DNA of 64,000 nucleotides from an uncultured Bacteroidales bacterium (lineage in GTDB: Bacteria; Bacteroidota; Bacteroidia; Bacteroidales; Bacteroidaceae), in NCBI GenBank assembly GCA_902781515.1, contig CACZJU010000006.1, forward strand, positions 1 through 64,000, in the 5' to 3' direction. This document shows, piece after piece, positions 51,013 through 59,541 of this stretch. The first letter of the stretch is position 1; each line of letters opens with the position of its first letter. A program made the position numbers and the translations under genes. The notes below the pieces were generated by a model. It ran no database searches. It was not told the origin of the DNA and saw only the letters and a list, made by a program, of their open reading frames with translations.

Positions 51013-51177
51013 TTACTCCACGTCGAAGTCGTTATCATCTCCCCACAGGTCCCAGCCTTGGTCTTTCTTAGCCAAGTCTGTACCATTACCTTGAGAACCT
51101 ACCATAATAGTTTGGCAGATAGCTTTGCTATCAAGATGAACCACTTTGATTTCTGGAATAATATATGTCTTTTTCAT
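51013..51177 (-). CDS. Small acidic protein, 54 aa
   Basis: Open frame from ATG 51177 to TAA 51013-51015. Protein begins M-K-K-T-Y-I-I-P-E-I-K-V-V-H-L-D, has one Cys (C21) and ends in a Trp/Asp-rich tail (GWDLWGDDNDFDVE). It follows the large secreted-protein gene by 18 bp on the same strand and precedes a good terminator, so both are probably one transcript. A purine run (AAAGGAGGATACGACT) just before the ATG contains AGGAGG, a strong Shine-Dalgarno site that is unusual in this genome and supports real translation. Many Prevotella genomes carry short proteins starting M-K-K-x-Y-x-x-P; I do not know a function. Confidence 0.7.
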   Translation of the reverse strand: MKKTYIIPEIKVVHLDSKAICQTIMVGSQGNGTDLAKKDQGWDLWGDDNDFDVE

Positions 51178-51195
51178 AGTCGTATCCTCCTTTCT

Positions 51196-53856
51196 TTACT
51201 TTATGATTACCTTTTTACCGTTCTTGATGTAAAGTCCCTTCGTAGGCTTTGTTACACGCTGACCTGCGATGTTGTAGATAGCATTCTCCATTTTCAATTC
51301 TCCATTTTCAATTTGAGAGATACCATCCACATCCTCAAATGAGAAGACAAGACCTTTGACGCCAGCAGAAAGTTGACTTGCAAGCATATAAGCCTTGAAG
51401 CCAGCAAGGTTACCTGCAGCCTTCGGGAAGAGACCTACAGCCGTTCCGCCATATTGCTGTTGAAGCGTATAAGCCTCATTGTCGTCAAAAGCTGTTGTTG
51501 CAATAACACCGCTCAATTTATTAGATGAACTTACATCAGTACCACCAGTTGTGATGTTGAAATTGTAGGTGGTGGCTTTATCGATGTTTTCTGCATAAAG
51601 GATGACTGGCGTTTCGGCAGGAATAGTTGTAGGAATCTCTGTCAATGTGGCCTCCGTAGATGTAAGAGCGCTAACATAGTAAGCCTTCACACCCGAAGGA
51701 ATCGTCAGTGCAACAGGGCTATACAAAGTAGCATATTTGACGGCAGAAATAGTCACAGGAAGAGAAGTAATTTTTTCCAAAGTAAAACTATTGTTATCGT
51801 TCCAGTAATCGGCTTGCGTGTTTCTATCTGCATTACTGTTATCGACACCTGTAGAATAAAGGTAAGTATTATTATAGTCACCTCCATCATTACACATAAT
51901 ACTCAATTGTCCCAAATTACCATTTACAGCTTTTACAAATGTAAATGTGCTTCCAGCCGTACCTACATTTCCCATTTCACGCACATTATTCACAGAAAGA
52001 CCTTTAGAATAAGAAATAAGATGTGAACCACCATCAACTAAAAATATTGTTTCCTTGTCCTTTGTTGTTGTAAACGTCATTCTAGAACCACCATCAACTG
52101 CTTTTAAACTTGCATTTGCACTTAAAATGCTATTAATACGCCAGAATGAATTTGCAGCAGGAATATTAACAGTGCTTTCAGCAAGATAACTAGAATAAAG
52201 TGAAACGAGAGAAAGATAATCACTCTTATCGTAAGAATCCTTAGACGTTGTTGCAAATGTATTTAGATCAGTATAACCATCTGAAGACGTTGTAGGATAA
52301 CCCAATACACCATCACGAGAATTGTTTAATTTTGTTCCAATAGCATTCTCTGAGAAATATGCTAAAACTAAATCTGTATATGACTGCTCTGGAACATAAG
52401 TAACAGTAATTGTGTTGTCAGCAATTGAAATGGTTGTTTCATCTGTGTCGTAACCGTCAAGATCTGATGACTGTGCGGTAAAGTTAGAAGTGGAAATTTC
52501 CGTATCTTTTGTAAAAGCATAGAAACCACCATTATAAACAACTTTATTTCCTGTATATCCATCAAGGGTGCAGGTAAGTGTTGGAGAAAGACCTAATGGG
52601 TCATCTATTACAACATTATATATATCATAACTGCTGCTAGCATCTACAAAAGTCCAGTAGTTGCCAGAACCAGATGTGTTTCTATATGATATAGCCCTCA
52701 TAGGATTTGAATTGGAATAGGCAGCAGCGGTGTTATATGCGTATGCATTTGCTTGCGTTGAGGAGTTTGGTGAATGAAAATCATTAAAGTAGAAATAACC
52801 ATAACCATCGGTATACCCATTAACATATGCACTTGACAAAGTTATTGGATCATAACTTTTACTATCATTGGCAATTGGCTTTCCGATAGATGATGTCACA
52901 GTTGGTGTATAACCATTTGCTGTTACCTTCCAAAGCTGCTTTGCAGTAGTTTCATCGTTCAGTAGTGCGGCATAGCCATAGTTTGTGAGGTTTTCATCAT
53001 ATAACATATAATTGCTGTAAGCCTTACCTTTTATATAGTAATAACCATCACTTGGATATATAACTGTTGACCAAAGCGTATTTAAGGCATTTGTTGCATC
53101 TGTTGTAAACGTATTCTGAGTTGACAATCCGTTAATAGTTGTCTCAAATGTTGTTACACCTTCAGAAGTTGGATATCCAATGATACCGTTATATGCTGGT
53201 GTATTATCTTCTAGGAATAACGATTTCAAATCAGCAATTGGCACACCTGCTGATTGCATCTCAGAAAACGACAGCTTATAGAATTCTGCTCCACCATATT
53301 GATAATTGTTATCCCAAAAGTTTACAGTAGCCCCATTGCGTCCTGTATCTGACCAAAGTCCCCAAGCATACGAAGTCGCAACACTCGGTGATATATTTTT
53401 CGGACTACCTGCCGTAGAATAACTTTTAGCATTTGCATTAGTGTTATTGGTAATAACCCATTTGTAATAATTCAAATTATCTACAGGGTCTCCCGTCGTT
53501 CCAACAGGTAACGAGGTGGAACCTAAAGCTAGGCGTCCATCTGTTTGGTTACTACTTTTTGTATTATTTGTAGCATATACATATTTACCTGATGAGACTT
53601 CTTTTATATACCAAACATCACCGCTTTTTTCAAATTTGAAAACTCCCGCATTTGATTCGTCTCCATTGATATAAGGGTCACTTGAGGTCGCATGTCCACC
53701 ATCAAGTGTTAGATCTGATTTTACCCAGTTTATGCAATTAAATCTAAAGCGCAACTTGTAATAGCGTCCGTCTTGAACCTCCGTAACAGCGGTTGCAGCC
53801 CATGCTCCGCTGACACTTGTCAACAAAGCGAAAAATAAAAGTAATAATTTTCTCAT
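51196..53856 (-). CDS. Large secreted Ser/Thr/Asn-rich protein with terminal motif
   Basis: 886 aa with signal peptide (MRKLLLLFFALLTSVSGAWA). Rich in Ser, Thr, Asn, Tyr and Asp; lower GC than its neighbours. Repeated segments around residues 20-200 and 270-420 ('GRYYKLRF...', 'GYYYIKGKAYSNYMLYDENL', 'GYGYFYFNDFHSPN') look like beta-trefoil or ricin-like strands, and 'YNGIIGYPTSEG' near 220 recurs as 'RDGVLGYPTTSSDG' near 515. Near residue 745 'ITSLPVTISAVKYATLYSPVAL' starts a C-terminal domain common in Prevotella secreted proteins. Ends 'YNIAGQRVTKPTKGLYIKNG' plus KKVIIK; the stretch before it (IENGELKMENA) is encoded by an AT-rich dispersed repeat. No enzyme motif seen. Long leader with its own ORF. 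Confidence 0.6.
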   Translation of the reverse strand: MRKLLLLFFALLTSVSGAWAATAVTEVQDGRYYKLRFRFNCINWVKSDLTLDGGHATSSDPYINGDESNAGVFKFEKSGDVWYIKEVSSGKYVYATNNTKSSNQTDGRLALGSTSLPVGTTGDPVDNLNYYKWVITNNTNANAKSYSTAGSPKNISPSVATSYAWGLWSDTGRNGATVNFWDNNYQYGGAEFYKLSFSEMQSAGVPIADLKSLFLEDNTPAYNGIIGYPTSEGVTTFETTINGLSTQNTFTTDATNALNTLWSTVIYPSDGYYYIKGKAYSNYMLYDENLTNYGYAALLNDETTAKQLWKVTANGYTPTVTSSIGKPIANDSKSYDPITLSSAYVNGYTDGYGYFYFNDFHSPNSSTQANAYAYNTAAAYSNSNPMRAISYRNTSGSGNYWTFVDASSSYDIYNVVIDDPLGLSPTLTCTLDGYTGNKVVYNGGFYAFTKDTEISTSNFTAQSSDLDGYDTDETTISIADNTITVTYVPEQSYTDLVLAYFSENAIGTKLNNSRDGVLGYPTTSSDGYTDLNTFATTSKDSYDKSDYLSLVSLYSSYLAESTVNIPAANSFWRINSILSANASLKAVDGGSRMTFTTTKDKETIFLVDGGSHLISYSKGLSVNNVREMGNVGTAGSTFTFVKAVNGNLGQLSIMCNDGGDYNNTYLYSTGVDNSNADRNTQADYWNDNNSFTLEKITSLPVTISAVKYATLYSPVALTIPSGVKAYYVSALTSTEATLTEIPTTIPAETPVILYAENIDKATTYNFNITTGGTDVSSSNKLSGVIATTAFDDNEAYTLQQQYGGTAVGLFPKAAGNLAGFKAYMLASQLSAGVKGLVFSFEDVDGISQIENGELKMENAIYNIAGQRVTKPTKGLYIKNGKKVIIK
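51281..51316 (-). repeat. AT-rich repeat inside the secreted-protein gene
   Basis: Minus strand CAAATTGAAAATGGAGAATT is followed by GAAAATGGAGAAT: two units of TTGAAAATGGAGAA, in frame, encoding Q-I-E-N-G-E-L-K-M-E-N just before the terminal motif. Confidence 0.7.
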
Positions 53857-53867
53857 AGGATAGAGTA

Positions 53868-54062
53868 TTAGTAATAGTAGTTAATTATACATTATTATAT
53901 ATATAGTATAGGAAGGCCGAAGGCGGCTGGGAGATTAATAATAGCAGATTCCCCACCTCGAAGCTAAGTAATCAAATACCAATGTGCATTGTCACTAGCA
54001 GAAGTTAGTAATAGTAGTTTTTTCATTTTATTAGTTGTTTAAGTTCTTAGCAATAGTAGTAG
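53868..54062 (-). promoter_or_regulatory. Long 5' leader with four CTACTATTACTAA-type motifs
   Basis: On the minus strand CTACTATTACTAA occurs at 53868-53880 and 54005-54017, with variants CTGCTATTATTAA (53935-53947) and CTACTATTGCTAA (54047-54059). They lie in a leader of roughly 255 nt that also has a G/C hairpin near 53911-53925 (GCCG/CGGC) and a 20-codon ORF. The rest of 54149-54419 holds nothing I recognise. Confidence 0.5.
53964..54026 (-). CDS. Leader ORF, 20 codons, Leu-rich start
   Basis: ATG at 54026, TAG at 53964-53966. Product begins M-K-K-L-L-L-L-T-S-A-S and ends W-Y-L-I-T. The four leucines are CTA-CTA-TTA-CTA. It lies between the predicted promoter (54118-54148) and the large secreted-protein gene, 107 bp before that start. 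It may be a regulatory leader peptide, or a decayed copy of a signal peptide; only the position and composition support it. Confidence 0.35.
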   Translation of the reverse strand: MKKLLLLTSASDNAHWYLIT

Positions 54063-54117
54063 GCGTCAGGCCGCTGCCCAGCGGTGAAAATACACGCAAA
54101 TGCACCTCCACGGGGGA

Positions 54118-54148
54118 CAAAGGTAGTGAAAACCGAGTGCAATACAAA
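54118..54148 (-). promoter_or_regulatory. Promoter of the large secreted-protein gene
   Basis: Minus strand TTTG (complement of 54145-54148), 19-bp spacer, TACCTTTG (complement of 54118-54125). It implies a leader of about 255 nt before ATG 53856. Confidence 0.65.
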
Positions 54149-54419
54149 AAAAATATACTTTTTTTTAGGTAATAACACGAAAAAAACTTGCTTTAGTCTG
54201 TAATTGCCTAAAAACACTGCCATTAAGGCTGTTTAGGACATTAGTCCGTTTATTTTTTTGTATTGCCGAGGTGCATCCTACCTAAGAGGCAGCTCTGCTG
54301 ACTCAGAGTTAGTGAAAACGATGCTGAGAAGTTGAAGCCTTCTTTAAGGAACGTTTCGGATGGTAATTCAAAGCTTAACGGATAATCCCCTACACACCTA
54401 ACTTATCTAACGAACATAT

Positions 54420-56810
54420 TTAGAAATGGAGGGAGAGGGTGGCACCGAAGTGGAGGGGAGCACCTCGCTGGGCAAAGAAGAGCTGAGTGCCTGAAGCACT
54501 GCTGTCGAAAGCAAAGGTGTTGTAACGCGACTGGGTAAGGTTACGTCCCCAGATGTCGAGACCAATGTCATGGGCAAACAACAGACGGACGTGCGCACCA
54601 AGAGTGGCATAGAAGGATTGGGAATAGGAATTCGTCTCGTCCCAATATGTCTTGCCCTGTGATGTAACGTTTGCACCTATCGTCATCGACTGCAGAGCAC
54701 GGACTTTGAACGGGATGCGATAGTCGGCACGAGCTGCTAGTGTGTGGGCAGGCACAAAGGGCACGAAGTTATCGTTATAGGAAACGTCCTTACCATTGAT
54801 TTTATCGGTGAAACGGCGGAAAACGGCATGTGTATATCCATAGGAAAGGTTGTAGGACAGACGATTGTCGTGGGCATAGCCACGAAGTGAAATCTCTGCT
54901 CCACAACTGTAGCTCTCGGCGGCATTCACCGTCAGACGTCCATAGCCGTAGTTGTTGGCAAACTTTGCCACCTGCTGATTGTGCACCTCCATATAGTACA
55001 GGGCAGCATCGAGCTGAAGACGATGGTGGAAGAGATTGAGGTGTGTACCCAGTTCGAAGTTCCACGAGGTCTCTGGCTTGTAGCTTATGGCATCGCGAAT
55101 GTTGGCATAGTCTGTTGCTGTGTGCGGCACTTCAGTGTCTGCAGAAGGAGCCTGCTGGGCATATGTCCTCAACTCAGGCTGCAGGATATCGCCGAAGGTC
55201 TGTATGTTGTAGCCTCCGGCACGATAGCCTTTGCTTACGGTCGCATAAACGAGACCCCTTTCGAACTCTCCCGAGGGGGAGGACTTTCCCACTCTGTAGC
55301 GTAAAGCGGCTTTGGGAAGGAGCTGGTGGAAGATGTCGCTCTCGCTGTTCGTAAGGTGGTCGCTCACCATCACATCGGCACTCTTACCCAATACGCTGTA
55401 AACAAGGTGTGTCGCAGCACCGGTGTTGTAGTCGATGGCTACATGACTGAGGTCGTAACGCAAACCTACGGTGGCTGTAAGACGCTTGGTGATGTCGTAA
55501 CTGCTTTCGTGGAACAATCCGAACGCCTGTTGCGGAGTGGAGAAAAGTCCGTAGATGGGATCGTCGATGTCCATGCGGATGCTGACACCACCACGAGCCT
55601 CTATCTGCGCTGGTGTATTGAACATACTTATATTTGTGTAGGCAGCATTCTGGATGGTCTGCGACAGGTAGGTGTTCATTGCAGGACGAAAGAATATGGG
55701 TGCATCGACCTTTTGCCATAGCGAAGAGAGGAAGAGACCGGAAGTCCATTGCCATTGCTTCAGGTGCCCCTTCAGCGACAGTTCCTCAGTAAGGGCTTTC
55801 TGACGCTGGTGTTGATTCATGCGCATGAGGTCGGCAGCGGTGTAGTCGATGTCCATGTGCATGTGGTCACGCAAGAACTGGAAACTGGTGGTATTGGAAA
55901 GCGTGAACTTCTCCGTACGCCACTGCAGCGAGAGTCCTGTGGTAAAGAGATGACGGAGATAGTCGCTATCGTAGTCCATAGTCGGCAGGGCAGTACGACC
56001 TGTAGATAAATCGAGCTGTCCGTATGGGAATCCTTTCTGGTCCACCCACTGATAATCGGCGGTGAAATCGAGAGAAAGTGAGTCTGCAGGACGATAGACG
56101 AGCCTCATTCTGCCTCCTGCCTCGTTACTGAGGTCGGCACTACGGTCTGTCGTCTGATTCTTCCAAAAGCCCTGCTGCCCGTCGTAGAAAGAAGCTACGG
56201 CAAGAGCAAAACGGTCGTTGAAACGGTGATAATGTGCCACTTCGGCATCGCGCAGTCCATAGGTTCCACCTGCTGCTCGTATGTCAGTTCCCTGATAGTT
56301 CATGGGATTACGCGAATAGAGACGCAGCAGTCCACCCTCCGAGTTCATGCCATAGAGAGTGCCCTGCGGTCCACACAACACATCCACACGCTCCAGTCCG
56401 TAGGTGTGGAAGTTATACATGCTCTTGGTAACCAAGGGAATGTTATCGACATACATGCCGACTGCCGAACTACCTTCCTTTGAACCGATGCCACGAACAT
56501 AAGCCGAAGAGGTGTATCGCGAACCATATTCGGGCATAGTGAACGACGGTACATAAAGACTGATTTGCCGAACATCGGTAAGTCCCAAGGAATGCATGTC
56601 GTTGGCAGAGAACATGGTGCTGGCAATGGGCAGCGTGCGCAGTCTGCCGCTCTCCTTAGGCTGGGCGATGATGACGACTTCGTCGAGGTCTGTGACACGG
56701 GAAGTGTCGGACGCTAATGAAGTGAGAGGTGAGGAAATGGATTCAGCACGAAGGCCTGTGAGAGCCAACGTGCTGAACAGCAATATAATCAATCCTTTAC
56801 CTTTGTGCAT
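54420..56810 (-). CDS. TonB-dependent outer-membrane receptor
   Basis: 796 aa with signal peptide (MHKGKGLIILLFSTLALTGLRA). 'TDLDEVVIIAQPKE' near residues 40-53 is the TonB-box/plug approach; plug domain ~55-170 with 'YGSRYTSSAYVRGIGSKEGSSAVGMYVDNIPL' and 'GLERVDVLCGPQGTLYGMNSEGGLL'. The remaining 620 residues form the 22-strand barrel, ending in Phe ('HFGATLSLHF'). It lacks the N-terminal carboxypeptidase-like domain and the long SusC architecture, so it is a classic siderophore/vitamin-type receptor (overall pattern close to FecA/FyuA-like) rather than SusC. Residues ~510-516 (SPSGEFE) come from a G/C palindrome in a loop. Follows a lipoprotein gene by 8 bp in one operon. Confidence 0.9.
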   Translation of the reverse strand: MHKGKGLIILLFSTLALTGLRAESISSPLTSLASDTSRVTDLDEVVIIAQPKESGRLRTLPIASTMFSANDMHSLGLTDVRQISLYVPSFTMPEYGSRYTSSAYVRGIGSKEGSSAVGMYVDNIPLVTKSMYNFHTYGLERVDVLCGPQGTLYGMNSEGGLLRLYSRNPMNYQGTDIRAAGGTYGLRDAEVAHYHRFNDRFALAVASFYDGQQGFWKNQTTDRSADLSNEAGGRMRLVYRPADSLSLDFTADYQWVDQKGFPYGQLDLSTGRTALPTMDYDSDYLRHLFTTGLSLQWRTEKFTLSNTTSFQFLRDHMHMDIDYTAADLMRMNQHQRQKALTEELSLKGHLKQWQWTSGLFLSSLWQKVDAPIFFRPAMNTYLSQTIQNAAYTNISMFNTPAQIEARGGVSIRMDIDDPIYGLFSTPQQAFGLFHESSYDITKRLTATVGLRYDLSHVAIDYNTGAATHLVYSVLGKSADVMVSDHLTNSESDIFHQLLPKAALRYRVGKSSPSGEFERGLVYATVSKGYRAGGYNIQTFGDILQPELRTYAQQAPSADTEVPHTATDYANIRDAISYKPETSWNFELGTHLNLFHHRLQLDAALYYMEVHNQQVAKFANNYGYGRLTVNAAESYSCGAEISLRGYAHDNRLSYNLSYGYTHAVFRRFTDKINGKDVSYNDNFVPFVPAHTLAARADYRIPFKVRALQSMTIGANVTSQGKTYWDETNSYSQSFYATLGAHVRLLFAHDIGLDIWGRNLTQSRYNTFAFDSSASGTQLFFAQRGAPLHFGATLSLHF
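55266..55281 (-). repeat. G/C-rich palindrome inside the TonB receptor gene
   Basis: CTCTCCC, loop GA, GGGGGAG: six of seven pairs plus a wobble; encodes SPSGEF in a predicted barrel loop. Confidence 0.55.
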
Positions 56811-56818
56811 TAGGAGTT

Positions 56819-57352
56819 CTATTCCTCTTCCCCAGGCATTTCTCCAGAGGTGAATGTGAGGTATAAAGTGCCATGAGGTGTTCCAACCATATCAAATGAT
56901 ATCAGGACATCCTCAGCCGAACTCAAATCATCGCTGATGTAACCGCTCTGCAGTCGGCAATCGTACTCTATTTGTTCCTGATTGGCAGGATTGGTGATTA
57001 CAATCTTGCCGTCAGTTGGTTGCAGTGAATACCTACCATCACCTTTCTTACTGATTCTGGCATCAACATTGTTTATGGTTGCAGTGCCCCATGTCTGATC
57101 TACGAGAGTAACGGTAAGAGTGCCGTTTGCTGCATAGGCGAGAGTGAGTGTGGCACCATCTGTCTTCATACCGTTAAGTCTCGCGTTTGTAGATTCGAGG
57201 AGAGTCCAACCAGTATATGAGCTTTCAACCTGTTTGTTCATGATGGCTTGTTCGCTGACGATTGCAGGATCGCCATCCTCATCTCCACAGGATACGAAGG
57301 TGAATGTGCCCATTGCAAGGGCTAGCATCATAAAAATGTTCTTCAGTTTCAT
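56819..57352 (-). CDS. Lipoprotein of unknown function, partner of TonB receptor
   Basis: 177 aa from ATG 57352; the frame is open 19 codons further but those are the TTTTCG-repeat leader. Lipoprotein signal MKLKNIFMMLALAMGTFTFVSC with lipobox F-V-S-C, then an acidic GDEDGD stretch. The mature domain is beta-rich ('GATLTLAYAANGTLTVTLVDQTWGTATI', 'GKIVITNPANQEQIEYDC', 'ISFDMVGTPHGTLYLTFTSGEMP'), similar in size to DUF4840-like lipoproteins, though I cannot confirm the family. In an operon with the TonB receptor 8 bp on, so it may be a surface or periplasmic ligand-binding partner. Consensus promoter upstream. Confidence 0.6.
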   Translation of the reverse strand: MKLKNIFMMLALAMGTFTFVSCGDEDGDPAIVSEQAIMNKQVESSYTGWTLLESTNARLNGMKTDGATLTLAYAANGTLTVTLVDQTWGTATINNVDARISKKGDGRYSLQPTDGKIVITNPANQEQIEYDCRLQSGYISDDLSSAEDVLISFDMVGTPHGTLYLTFTSGEMPGEEE

Positions 57353-57406
57353 AATTATTTTTTTTATTTTCGTTTTCGTTTTCGTTATCGTTAATAATTC
57401 CGACTG

Positions 57407-57437
57407 CAAAATTAATGAGGATTGCCGACGTGGACAA
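57407..57437 (-). promoter_or_regulatory. Promoter of the lipoprotein-TonB receptor operon
   Basis: Minus strand TTG (complement of 57435-57437), 20-bp spacer, TAATTTTG (complement of 57407-57414). The -33 box lies in the stem of the upstream terminator. Confidence 0.75.
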
Positions 57438-57445
57438 TCCTCATT
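57414..57445 (-). terminator. Hairpin terminator behind the flotillin gene, overlapping a promoter
   Basis: AATGAGGATTG (57414-57424), ten-base loop, CAATCCTCATT (57435-57445): perfect 11-pair stem, 58 bp behind flotillin. A second hairpin (CCCCGCGGT/ACCGCAGGGG) lies at 57468-57489. Confidence 0.75.
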
Positions 57446-57502
57446 TGTTATGATTTTAACAACCCCCTCCCCGCGGTAAACCGCAGGGGACAGGACCGAG
57501 AG

Positions 57503-58870
57503 CTACTCCTCCCCTCCCTCGGGAGGGGTTGGAAGAGGGGTCTCTTTCTTCTTTGCCAAATATTCGGGCAGAGCCATGCCGGCCTGATCGAAGAGCTCGT
57601 TGAGAGGAGGAACACTCTTCATGAGACCTGAAAGAAAGTTGGCAGTGCTGGTCTGACCATTGCCACCTGCACCGTTATCCCAAACGGTAACCTTATCGAT
57701 GTTGATGCCCTTGATGGCTTCAACCTGAGTCTTAACGAGTTCGGGCAGTTTCTCGAGGAGCAACAGAGTGTATGCCTTGGTGGCATCGCCTCCGGCAGCC
57801 TGAATCATCTTGTCGTAACCAGATGCCTGCTTTGTCAGAATCTCGAAGAGACCCTTTGCCTCTGCCTCCATCTTGGCGAAGATGGCATCGGCCTCACCCT
57901 TGGCATTTACACGCTTCTGTTCGGCAGCAGCCTCAGCCTCGATGACGAGACGTTTCTTCTCGATTTCCTGCTTAACGATAACGTTGGCATTCTGAGTAGA
58001 GCGCTCACGTTCGGCACGAGCATTCTCGGCCTTCTGCTCAGCAGCGTACGACTCTTCGAGAGCCTGTGCCTGTGCCACCTTCTCGGCAGCCGTAGCACGA
58101 CGCTGTGCCTCAGCCTCACGCTCACGACGGTCGGCATCGGAGTTTGCAATATTAATCTTGGCTTCGTTCTCACCCTTCACAGCCTCAGCATTAGCAGCGG
58201 CAGTACGGATACGGGTCTCGCGGACGGCATCGGCCTTACCGATTTCACCCATCTTTTCCTGTTCTGCCACACGAACCTTGGCTTCGTTGATAGCCTTTGC
58301 GGCTGCTTCCTGACCGAGAGCCTCGATGTATCCGCTCTCGTCGTTGATGTCGGTTACGTTCACGTTGATAAGACGCAGACCTATCTTCTTCAGCTCAACC
58401 TCCACATTAGAGGAGATGGCTTCGAGGAACTTGTCGCGGTCGGAGTTCAGTTCCTCAATACTCATGGTAGCGATGACCAGACGAAGCTGACCGAAGAGGA
58501 TATCACGTGCCAGTTCCTGAATCTGCTGAGGAGTGAGTCCTAAAAGACGCTCGGCAGCAGCCAGCATGGATTCGGGTTCGGTGGAGATACCTACGGTGAA
58601 ACGGCAAGGAACATCGACACGGATGTTCTGACGGCTCAGCGCATTGGTAAGGTTGGCATCGATGCTTATGGGTGTCAGCGACAGATAAGCATAATCCTGA
58701 ATGATAGGCCATACGAATGTACCACCACCATGTACACACTTAGCACTCTTACTGGTGCCGGAAGTTCCATAGACTACGAGAATCTTGTCCGAAGGACAAC
58801 GACGATAACGATTGAGCAGTGCCATTATGAGCAGCACGCCCACTACTGCAAGAATAAGAATTAAATACAT
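57503..58870 (-). CDS. Flotillin-like SPFH/band-7 membrane protein
   Basis: 455 aa. One N-terminal membrane helix (MYLILILAVVGVLLIMALLN), then the SPFH domain (~25-190: 'RCPSDKILVVYG', 'VPCRFTVGISTEPE', 'IGLRLINVNVTDI'), followed by ~180 residues of Ala/Glu-rich coiled coil ('EAEAQRRATAAEKVAQAQAL', 'EAEAAAEQKRVNAKGEA'). The end 'TVWDNGAGGNGQTSTANFLSGLMKSVPPL' is the usual flotillin tail. Expected to form oligomeric membrane microdomains. It follows the NfeD-like gene by 47 bp, the normal pairing. The last eight residues (PTPPEGGEE region) are encoded by a perfect G/C palindrome at 57511-57528. Confidence 0.94.
   Translation of the reverse strand: MYLILILAVVGVLLIMALLNRYRRCPSDKILVVYGTSGTSKSAKCVHGGGTFVWPIIQDYAYLSLTPISIDANLTNALSRQNIRVDVPCRFTVGISTEPESMLAAAERLLGLTPQQIQELARDILFGQLRLVIATMSIEELNSDRDKFLEAISSNVEVELKKIGLRLINVNVTDINDESGYIEALGQEAAAKAINEAKVRVAEQEKMGEIGKADAVRETRIRTAAANAEAVKGENEAKINIANSDADRREREAEAQRRATAAEKVAQAQALEESYAAEQKAENARAERERSTQNANVIVKQEIEKKRLVIEAEAAAEQKRVNAKGEADAIFAKMEAEAKGLFEILTKQASGYDKMIQAAGGDATKAYTLLLLEKLPELVKTQVEAIKGINIDKVTVWDNGAGGNGQTSTANFLSGLMKSVPPLNELFDQAGMALPEYLAKKKETPLPTPPEGGEE
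57511..57528 (-). repeat. G/C-rich palindrome at the flotillin C-terminus
   Basis: CCCCTCCC, loop TC, GGGAGGGG: perfect eight-pair stem that supplies the last sense codons (T-P-P-E-G) before the stop. Confidence 0.75.
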
Positions 58871-58917
58871 ATGCTATACGGTTTAGTAGTTTAGTGGTTT
58901 TTCTTCTCACCTCTCAC

Positions 58918-59511
58918 TTAAATCTTTTCAACAAGGACGGTGTGGTCACCGATAATCTCGATGACACGGACTTTTGAGCCGCTCGGAATCTGCTCTCCAT
59001 CTGTGATGGCTGGCAACTCCTGAACTGAGCCTTGGAACGAATACTGTATCTTTCCTTCTCCAGCACGCTGGGCAGGAATGCGAAGATAGACATCGGCTAC
59101 CTGACCTACACAATCCTTAATCTTAAAGGCTCCATCGTGCTCCAGACGGCGCATCTGCTTATACACGAATGCAAAGATGGCTACGAACACGCAACCTACC
59201 AGGAAAGAACAGATGGCAAGCAATACGGAATTGCTGATATATGGTGAGAAGCACACACCAGCCCATCCGATACCAAGCAGGAAATTAATGATATTGCGGA
59301 CGGAGAATAACTGCAGAGTGCCACCTGCATCTAAGGTGTCGCCAGAACCTTCGCCTAAGTCGAAGTCGGCATCACCACCATCAACATCACCGATACCGAT
59401 AAAGGTCATTATCATCTGAATTAGGAATACCACTGATGCAAAGATGGCAATGCCCCAATAGGTGCGCATCTGTGGATCCAAAGCATTGTACCAAGTTGTT
59501 ATTGTATCCAT
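58918..59511 (-). CDS. NfeD-like membrane protein, flotillin partner
   Basis: 197 aa from ATG 59511; 42 upstream codons are non-coding and rejected. Three to four membrane helices ('YWGIAIFASVVFLIQMIMTFIG', 'IINFLLGIGWAGVCF', 'LLAICSFLVGCVFVAIFAFVY') with an acidic loop (GDVDGGDADFDLGEGSGD) between the first two. The C-terminal ~65 residues are an OB-fold domain ('GQVADVYLRIPAQRAGEGKIQYSF', 'IPSGSKVRVIEIIGDHTVLVE') typical of short NfeD proteins (YqiJ/YuaF type). It precedes flotillin in the same operon and probably works with it in membrane-domain organisation. Confidence 0.88.
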   Translation of the reverse strand: MDTITTWYNALDPQMRTYWGIAIFASVVFLIQMIMTFIGIGDVDGGDADFDLGEGSGDTLDAGGTLQLFSVRNIINFLLGIGWAGVCFSPYISNSVLLAICSFLVGCVFVAIFAFVYKQMRRLEHDGAFKIKDCVGQVADVYLRIPAQRAGEGKIQYSFQGSVQELPAITDGEQIPSGSKVRVIEIIGDHTVLVEKI

Positions 59512-59541
59512 AATCTTATTAGTTTTTATGATTACTGGTGA

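Noticed and set aside
54420-56810. SusC-type receptor of a polysaccharide utilisation locus
   Set aside because: No N-terminal carboxypeptidase-like domain, length under 800 aa and no SusD gene; the small lipoprotein beside it is not SusD-like in size.
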